A stretch of 64,000 bases of DNA from DAOTXN01 sp034435435 (GTDB lineage Bacteria > Chloroflexota > Anaerolineae > S140-20): positions 47,382-111,381 of the forward strand of contig DAOTXN010000084.1 in the NCBI GenBank assembly GCA_034435435.1, given 5' to 3'. This document shows, piece after piece, positions 58,946 through 64,000 of this stretch (its first letter is position 1; the number at the start of each line of letters is the position of its first letter). Below the pieces are notes generated by a model. That model saw only the letters and a program-made list of their open reading frames with translations, was not told the origin of the DNA and made no database searches. The translations under genes were made by a program, and so were the position numbers.

Positions 58946-59235
58946 TCTTGAGCCAGTTCTTGTTTGGCTTCACGAACCAGGGATAACACCTGTTCACGGG
59001 TCGTGTAACCGCTACGAGCAAAAGTATCACGTATCAACGCCCTCAATTCATCTGGAGAAAGCGGCCTGGGTGCGGCCACTTTATAAAGATAGAGCTGTCC
59101 AGGGTTTATGGGAAACAAGATCACGTGATCGCCTTCCCGCAGGCCGGCAGACGAAAGAAACACTTGAGACAATACGAGCCGACCACCCGGCTCAATCTCG
59201 GTTAACATTGGTTGGACAAGAATTTCACCTGGCAT
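58939..59235 (-). CDS. AbrB/VapB-like antitoxin
   Basis: The 98-residue protein has a short SpoVT/AbrB-like DNA-binding start (MLTEIEPGGRLVLSQVFLSSAGLREGDHVILFPI) and a helical C-terminus (RALIRDTFARSGYTTREQVLSLVREAKQELAQEW) that likely neutralises the PIN toxin whose gene it overlaps. The pair resembles VapBC. The AbrB signature is modest, so the partner assignment rests mainly on gene order. Confidence 0.7.
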   Translation of the reverse strand: MPGEILVQPMLTEIEPGGRLVLSQVFLSSAGLREGDHVILFPINPGQLYLYKVAAPRPLSPDELRALIRDTFARSGYTTREQVLSLVREAKQELAQEW

Positions 59236-59323
59236 TCTACCTTCTCCTGCACTTGATTAGATGGATTCATTTTAACACGGTTTGTCCGGGCTGACAATCA
59301 GAAAGAGAGGAACCAAGACAGTA

Positions 59324-60670
59324 ATGGACACATCCTTTGACCTGCTTTTGACCGGCGGTCTGCTCGTCACCGGCTCTGGCATCTGCCGCGCCGACGTGGG
59401 CGTGCGCGGCGAACTCGTGGCTGCCGTCGCGCCCGATCTACCTCGCGCGTCCACCCGCGAAATCCTCGACGTCACCGGCAAATACGTCTTGCCTGGCGTG
59501 ATTGACGTACACGTGCACCCGGTCTACCTGGATGACGTGGAGGCCTGCTCGCAGGTCGCGGCCTACGGCGGCACGACCACACTATTGCACTTTGCCTACG
59601 CCCGCACCGGCGATAGTCTGCTGCAAAAAGTCAAAGAGATGCTGGCCGACGCCAACGCCCGCTCACGGCTCGACTTTGGGCTGCACGGCGGCATGTTCGA
59701 GGCCCCGCGCCAGGTACCCGAAATTCCGCAGGTGATGGAGTTGGGCGTGCGCACCTTCAAGTTCTTCCTGACCTATCTCAAACAGGGCTGGTACACCGAC
59801 GATTACCAATTCATCAAAGCTATGGACATCCTGGCCGAGCGCGGCGGCATGGCCATGGTCCATTGCGAAAACGGCGGCGGCATTGATTACCTGGAAGACA
59901 AATACTTGAAAGGTCCCAACGCCTCGGCCCGCTTTTTCAACACCTCCCGCCCGGCGGCGCTGGAAGAAGAAGCCGTGTTCCGTTCCATCCGCCTGGCCGA
60001 AGTAGTGGGTTGCCCGCTGTACATCCCGCATGTGACCAGCGCCCGCGCCCTGCGCCCCATCCGCCAGGCCCAGGCCGAAGGGCTGCCGGTCTATGCCGAG
60101 ACCTGCCCGCAATACCTCACCCTGACCCAGGACATCATCGAGGAGCGCGGCGCGCTGGCGAAAATCGGCCCGCCCATCCGCAGCGCCGCCGACCAGGCCG
60201 CCCTGTGGACCGCCCTGGCCGACGGCGCGCTGCAAGTGGTCGCCTCGGACCACGCACCCAAACTAAAAGATCCCCACGGCGACTTTATCGCGCAAGGCTT
60301 TGGCTCGCCGCAAATCGAGACGCTACTGCCGCTGACCCACGACGGCGGCGTGAACCGAGGGCGCATCAGCCTGGTACGACTGGTGCAGGTGTTGAGCGAA
60401 AACCCGGCCCGCATTTTTGGCCTGTATCCGAAAAAGGGTACAGTCGCGGTCGGCTCCGACGCCGACCTGGTGGTGTTCGACCCGACTCGCGCGTTCACCA
60501 TCCGCGCCGAAAACCAGCACAGCTGCGTCGGCTACACCCTGTACGAGGGCCGCACGGTGCTCGGCTGGCCGGAGGCCACTTTCCAGCGCGGCCAGCGCGT
60601 GCTGTGGCAGGGCGAAATTGTGGCCGAGCCGGGACAGGGACAGTTTTTGCCGACGTTGGGAGACCGGTAG
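59324..60670 (+). CDS. Hydantoinase/dihydropyrimidinase-family amidohydrolase
   Basis: The 448-residue protein opens cyclic amides (dihydropyrimidines, hydantoins or allantoin). It has the metal-binding HVHPVYL (His about 64 and 66), the carbamylated Lys in TFKFFLTY (about 145), HCENG, HVTSARAL and ASDHAPKLKD, giving the complete binuclear site. It starts at an ATG at 59324 that follows a weak AGAGG site. The xanthine-dehydrogenase block lies about 3.9 kb upstream, beyond the ferritin-like, peptidase and glycosyltransferase genes and the PIN/AbrB pair; the IorAB block lies directly downstream. It is the likely ring-opening step in the island. Confidence 0.88.
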   Translation: MDTSFDLLLTGGLLVTGSGICRADVGVRGELVAAVAPDLPRASTREILDVTGKYVLPGVIDVHVHPVYLDDVEACSQVAAYGGTTTLLHFAYARTGDSLLQKVKEMLADANARSRLDFGLHGGMFEAPRQVPEIPQVMELGVRTFKFFLTYLKQGWYTDDYQFIKAMDILAERGGMAMVHCENGGGIDYLEDKYLKGPNASARFFNTSRPAALEEEAVFRSIRLAEVVGCPLYIPHVTSARALRPIRQAQAEGLPVYAETCPQYLTLTQDIIEERGALAKIGPPIRSAADQAALWTALADGALQVVASDHAPKLKDPHGDFIAQGFGSPQIETLLPLTHDGGVNRGRISLVRLVQVLSENPARIFGLYPKKGTVAVGSDADLVVFDPTRAFTIRAENQHSCVGYTLYEGRTVLGWPEATFQRGQRVLWQGEIVAEPGQGQFLPTLGDR

Positions 60671-60671
60671 A

Positions 60672-60717
60672 TTGGTAGATTGGGAATTGGTAAATTGGGG
60701 CGACCCCAATCTACCAA
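60672..60717. repeat. 13-bp palindrome with GGTAGATTGG repeats before iorA
   Basis: TTGGTAGATTGGG (60672-60684) and its exact reverse complement (60705-60717) enclose another GGTAAATTGGGG copy. It fills the gap between the hydantoinase stop and the iorA ribosome site; it could fold in the mRNA but has no T-run. Confidence 0.65.
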
Positions 60718-60732
60718 CCCACAGGAGACGCA

Positions 60733-62601
60733 ATGAACACCAAAATCCTCACCGGAAACGAGGCCCTGGCGCTGGGGGCCTTACAGGCCGGGGCCAAAGT
60801 GCTCACCGGCTACCCCGGCACGCCGTCGTCGGGGGCGCTGGAGAGCCTGCTGGCGCTCAAGCCTGACCACCCCTGGCTACAAGGCCGGCACGTCGAGTGG
60901 AGCGCCAACGAAAAGGTGGCGTTCGAGATCGCGGCGGGCGCGGCCTGGGCCGGACACCGCGCCCTGTGCACGATGAAAATGTCGGGGCTGAACGTGGCCT
61001 ACGACTCGCTTATTTCCATCGCCTATTCGGGTGTCAACGGCGGATTGGTGATTTACGTCGCCGACGACCCCGGCGTGAGCGCGGGCATGGCCGAGCAGGA
61101 CTCACGCGGCTTTGCCATCATGTCTGACCTGCCCATGCTCGAACCGGCGTCGGTCGCCGAGATGTACGAGTTGGCGCAGGTGGCTTTTGAGCTGTCGGAG
61201 CGCGTGGGCGCGCCGGTATTCGTGCGCTCGGTCACGGCGGTCGCCAGCTCGCACGCGCCGCTGCGTTTCGCTGACCCCTCGCCCCCGCCGGAGCGCGAGC
61301 CGATTCTGGAATGGAACATCGCCAAGTACACCAAAGCCGGTTCGGCCATCTGTATGCAGCAGCACCGCGACCTGATCGCGCGACTGGACCAGGCCGGGCA
61401 GGTGATTCGCGAGATGGAACTCAATCGCCTCGAACTCGGCGGCGCATTGGGCATCATCGCGGCGGGGGTCACGGCGGCCTACCTGGACGAAGGGTTGGAG
61501 ATTTTGGAGAGAAACCCGAGTTTTCGGAAAAATCGGGTTTCTGTGCTGCAAATCCGGGCCACGCATCCCCTCCCGGCGGATGAGGTTCGCGCCCTGCTCA
61601 AACACTGTGACATTATTCTCGTGCTTGAAGAACTGGAACCCCACATCGAGCGGGGTGTGTACGTCGAGGCCCAAAAGATGAGCTTTCGAGGCCGCATCGT
61701 GGGCAAGCTGGATGACACATTTCAGCGCATCGGCGAGTACGACGTGCGCCACGTGGTACGGGGCGTCGAGGCGGCGTTGGGGTTATCGCCGTCGGCTGAC
61801 CTTTTCCACAGCGAAACCAGCGCCGAGACGCTGGCCGCGGCTCGCCCCATCACCGTGTGCGCCGGGTGTCCGCACCGGGGCACGTACATGGCTGTCAACC
61901 AGGCCATTCGCAAGCTCAAGCTGAAAAAAGAGCAAGTTATGGTCACGGGCGACATCGGTTGCACTATCCTGGGGATGAACCCGCCCTTTAATACCGTGTG
62001 GAACGAAGTCTCAATGGGGGCCAGCATCAGCCTGGCCCAGGGTTACGCCCACAGCGGCCTGCAGACCCCCGTCATCGCCACCATCGGCGACTCGACCTTT
62101 TTCCACGGCGGCATCCCCGGCTTGATCAACGCCGTCCAACACCAGACGCCGCTGACACTGATCATTTTGGACAACGGCTGGACCGCGATGACCGGTATGC
62201 AAGTCAACCCGGGCACGGCCGAGACCTTTCAACACCAAGGCCAAAGAATAGACATTGCCAAGATCATTCCGGCGCTGGGCGTCGAGCACTTTTTCGAGAT
62301 CGACCCGTTCGACCTGCGAGCTGCCACCGAGACTATCCGCCAATGCCTGACGCTGCCCGGCGTCAAAGTCGTGCTTTCGCGGCAAGAGTGCGCCATCCAG
62401 GCCATGCGCTATGGGTTGGAGGCCGGACACGTGCGCGTGGTGGCGGAAAACTGCAATCTGTGCAACCTGTGCATCATGCAGACCGGCTGCCCCGCCATCG
62501 ACGTGGGCGAGGACACTATCGTGATCGACCCGGCGCTGTGCTACGGCTGCGGATTGTGCGCGCAGGTGTGTCACCGGGATGCGATAGAGATAGAGATTTG
62601 A
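60733..62601 (+). CDS. iorA: Indolepyruvate:ferredoxin oxidoreductase alpha subunit
   Basis: The 622-residue enzyme oxidises aryl-2-oxo acids to acyl-CoA with ferredoxin. An N-terminal pyrimidine-binding domain (GYPGTPSSGALESL, then VEWSANEKVAFEIAAGAAWAG) is followed by the C-terminal TPP domain (GDIGCTILGMNPPF and GDSTFFHGGIPGLINA) and a ferredoxin-like tail with two [4Fe-4S] sites (CNLCNLCIMQTGCPAI and CYGCGLCAQVC). GGAG precedes the ATG. A palindrome near residue 265 is inserted in frame. Its partner is encoded directly downstream. Confidence 0.92.
   Translation: MNTKILTGNEALALGALQAGAKVLTGYPGTPSSGALESLLALKPDHPWLQGRHVEWSANEKVAFEIAAGAAWAGHRALCTMKMSGLNVAYDSLISIAYSGVNGGLVIYVADDPGVSAGMAEQDSRGFAIMSDLPMLEPASVAEMYELAQVAFELSERVGAPVFVRSVTAVASSHAPLRFADPSPPPEREPILEWNIAKYTKAGSAICMQQHRDLIARLDQAGQVIREMELNRLELGGALGIIAAGVTAAYLDEGLEILERNPSFRKNRVSVLQIRATHPLPADEVRALLKHCDIILVLEELEPHIERGVYVEAQKMSFRGRIVGKLDDTFQRIGEYDVRHVVRGVEAALGLSPSADLFHSETSAETLAAARPITVCAGCPHRGTYMAVNQAIRKLKLKKEQVMVTGDIGCTILGMNPPFNTVWNEVSMGASISLAQGYAHSGLQTPVIATIGDSTFFHGGIPGLINAVQHQTPLTLIILDNGWTAMTGMQVNPGTAETFQHQGQRIDIAKIIPALGVEHFFEIDPFDLRAATETIRQCLTLPGVKVVLSRQECAIQAMRYGLEAGHVRVVAENCNLCNLCIMQTGCPAIDVGEDTIVIDPALCYGCGLCAQVCHRDAIEIEI
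61510..61542. repeat. Palindromic AGAAACCCGA repeat inserted in iorA
   Basis: AGAAACCCGA (61510-61519) and TCGGGTTTCT (61533-61542) form a perfect 10-bp palindrome around a TTTTCGGAAAA core, within the gene. It encodes RNPSFRKNRVSV, a polar loop. The AGAAACC..GGTTTCT class is common in Chloroflexota genomes (my recollection). Confidence 0.65.
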
Positions 62602-62610
62602 GATAGAGAG

Positions 62611-63258
62611 ATGGGCGACGAAGGACGAAAGACGAAAGACGAAAAAAATATCACGCAGCACGTTTCACGTTTCACGTTTGACGTTTACCTGGTGGGCGTC
62701 GGGGGTCAGGGCGTGTTGACCATCGGCGACCTGATCGGCGCAGCGGCGCTGGAAAAAGGCATCCCGAGCAATTTCTACCCCACCAAAGGCATGGCCCAGC
62801 GTGGGGGGTTCGTCAAGGCGCAATTGCGCCTGGGAAGGGAGACAGTCGGGCCGCAGATTCCCGAACGCGGCGCCGACCTGGTCATTGCTATGGAGCTGTC
62901 AGAGGCGCTCAAGGCGGTGCGCTTTGCCAAACCGGGCGCGGATTTCCTGCTGTTCGGTCACGTGTGGCAGCCGACCGATGTGATGTTGGGCAAAGCGCCC
63001 TACCCCACGCTGGAGCAGGTGCGCGAACAGATCGCGGGAGTCGGAGCCAGACTGTTGTACCTCGACCCGGCAAAACTGCCGGCGCAAGACGGCGCGCCCG
63101 CGCCGGCCAATATTTTCGTCTTGGGCGCGGCATTGGGCCACACGGGGCTGCGCGAGCTACTCGACCCGATCGAAGTCAAAGAACTGGTGCGCAAACGCTG
63201 GAAGCGCGGGGCCGAACGCAACGCCCTGGCTTATCAGACCGGGTTGGAGGCGCTATGA
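62611..63258 (+). CDS. iorB: Indolepyruvate:ferredoxin oxidoreductase beta subunit
   Basis: The 215-residue protein contains the gamma-type domain of 2-oxo-acid:ferredoxin oxidoreductases (FDVYLVGVGGQGVLTIGDLIG at about 23, then YPTKGMAQRGGFVKAQLRLGRE and VIAMELSEALKAVRF). The first 22 residues come from a degenerate repeat tract and are not family sequence, so the true original start is lost. It stops four bases into the acyl-CoA synthetase gene. It completes the IorAB pair. Confidence 0.9.
   Translation: MGDEGRKTKDEKNITQHVSRFTFDVYLVGVGGQGVLTIGDLIGAAALEKGIPSNFYPTKGMAQRGGFVKAQLRLGRETVGPQIPERGADLVIAMELSEALKAVRFAKPGADFLLFGHVWQPTDVMLGKAPYPTLEQVREQIAGVGARLLYLDPAKLPAQDGAPAPANIFVLGAALGHTGLRELLDPIEVKELVRKRWKRGAERNALAYQTGLEAL
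62616..62686. repeat. Composite degenerate repeat, types A+C, at the 5' end of iorB
   Basis: Units GGACGAAAGACGAAAGACGAA and CACGTTTCACGTTTCACG lie directly at the start of iorB and are translated. The same unit types occur at 50873-50982, where they join two domains. Confidence 0.8.
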
Positions 63259-64000
63259 CGCTGGACAAGCTTTTCTATCCGCGCGGCGTCGCCGTGGTCG
63301 GCTCGGTGGCCGAGGGCAAGCTAGGCTACGAGTTGATCCGCCAGATGGTGGACGGCGGCTACCACGAGGTGTTCCCCGTCAACCCAAAAGCACAGGGGGT
63401 TTTTGGGTATATTGGCTACACGAAACTCTCCGCCATCGACCAGCCGGTGGACATGGCCGTGATCGTCTCGCCGACGGCGACTGTCCCGCAGGTGCTGGCC
63501 GACTGCGGCCAGGCCGGCGTGCCGGCGGCGGTCATCATCACCGCCGGGTTCTCCGAGATGGGCAATCACGCGGGCGAGGCCGCGCTCAAGCGCGTGGCCG
63601 ACGAGCACGGCATCCGCTTCCTCGGCCCCAACTGCGCCGGCATCGTCAACACGCATCACCATCTCTACCCCACGCTGGAGACCCGCCCCCCCACCGGAGG
63701 CGTGAGCCTCATCGCCCAGAGCGGCGCGGTGGGGGGCGTTTTTTTGGCCTGGGCCAAAGAGTTCGGGCTGGGCATCTCGAAATTTGCCAGCTATGGCAAC
63801 GCCGCCGATCTGAACGAGATCGACTTGCTGCGCTACCTGGCCGACGACGCCGACACAACAGTCGTGGCGCTGTACATCGAGACGGTGGCCGACGGGCGCG
63901 AATTCATGCAGGCCGTGGCCGCATGCGCCCGGCGCAAGCCGGTGGTGGTGATCAAGGCCGGGCGCACGCAGGCCGGCCAGCGAGCCACGCTCTCGCACAC
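63255..64000 (+). CDS. ADP-forming acyl-CoA synthetase (CoA-binding part), cut by window edge
   Basis: The 248 visible residues begin at an ATG overlapping the iorB stop by four bases. They show a CoA-binding Rossmann domain (PRGVAVVGSVAEGKLGYELI), a second subdomain (VIIVTAGFSEMG-like segment) and LGPNCAGIVNT, LIAQSGAVGGVFLAWA and SYGNAADLNEIDLLRYLADD, the pattern of acetyl-CoA synthetase (ADP-forming) family proteins that make ATP from acyl-CoA. The rest, including the ATP-grasp domain, lies beyond the right edge. With IorAB it would yield ATP from 2-oxo acids. Confidence 0.87.
   Translation, partial: MTLDKLFYPRGVAVVGSVAEGKLGYELIRQMVDGGYHEVFPVNPKAQGVFGYIGYTKLSAIDQPVDMAVIVSPTATVPQVLADCGQAGVPAAVIITAGFSEMGNHAGEAALKRVADEHGIRFLGPNCAGIVNTHHHLYPTLETRPPTGGVSLIAQSGAVGGVFLAWAKEFGLGISKFASYGNAADLNEIDLLRYLADDADTTVVALYIETVADGREFMQAVAACARRKPVVVIKAGRTQAGQRATLSH

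Overview
The window looks like a piece of a Chloroflexota chromosome, probably from an Anaerolineae-like lineage. The reasons are its GC-rich coding sequence, several secreted proteins ending in a LYLPL-type tail, many short palindromic and degenerate tandem repeats that also enter genes, a Ser/Thr kinase with an NBR1-like Ig domain, and a large set of oxidoreductases and hydrolases typical of heterotrophic Chloroflexota. This assignment is an inference from gene content; no rRNA is present.

Region 1 (1-11.8 kb, minus strand) holds four large exported proteins in a row. Three contain an oligopeptide-binding (SBP_bac_5) domain but have no permease genes beside them. Two contain a right-handed beta-helix. 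One joins a binding protein, a beta-helix and an inserted five-bladed propeller in 1365 residues. The three whose C-terminus is visible end in the same ZU5-like beta module plus a Phe-Ser-Arg-Phe-Gly-His-Phe motif and an Arg-Leu-Tyr-Leu-Pro-Leu tail; the fourth (gene at the left edge) shows the same module and is cut before the tail. Each gap between the four genes holds a different perfect palindrome.

Region 2 (12-23.5 kb) carries recJ, two tRNA-Gln genes behind a likely small RNA with its own promoter and hairpin, a DUF362 protein, and a polyhydroxyalkanoate block: a PhaR-type regulator, a phasin, a 43-residue protein and a consensus promoter overlaid by a double palindromic operator. After these come a cyclophilin, an esterase lipoprotein, a TolB-like lipoprotein, an M23 peptidase, two tRNA-Ser genes, a methyltransferase, tRNA-His, tRNA-Arg and a broken tRNA copy.

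Region 3 (23.5-36.4 kb) contains an apparent four-gene operon: solute-binding lipoprotein, Cache-HAMP membrane sensor, NTT/MFS-HEAT-cNMP protein and sulfotransferase. It is followed by a lipoprotein, an ACT protein, a receptor Ser/Thr kinase and a family-39 glycosyltransferase. Region 4 (36.4-42.2 kb) is more disturbed: a truncated P-loop ATPase, an aldehyde dehydrogenase, a DUF1801 protein, a group II intron remnant, msrA, an aminotransferase, hypB and a MITE-like element.

Region 5 (42.2-64 kb, mostly plus strand) is a catabolic island: MFS transporter, MttB-like methyltransferase, IclR regulator, aspartate carbamoyltransferase, two xanthine-dehydrogenase-type molybdenum hydroxylases, a hydantoinase/dihydropyrimidinase, indolepyruvate:ferredoxin oxidoreductase (iorA, iorB) and an ADP-forming acyl-CoA synthetase. 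A plausible reading is oxidation and ring opening of N-heterocycles, with the carbon skeleton passing through 2-oxo acids and acyl-CoA to ATP. Small toxin-antitoxin-like or HNH genes sit between the metabolic genes. A composite degenerate repeat occurs three times; in one case it forms the linker that joins two normally separate xanthine dehydrogenase subunits, and in another it forms the N-terminus of iorB.
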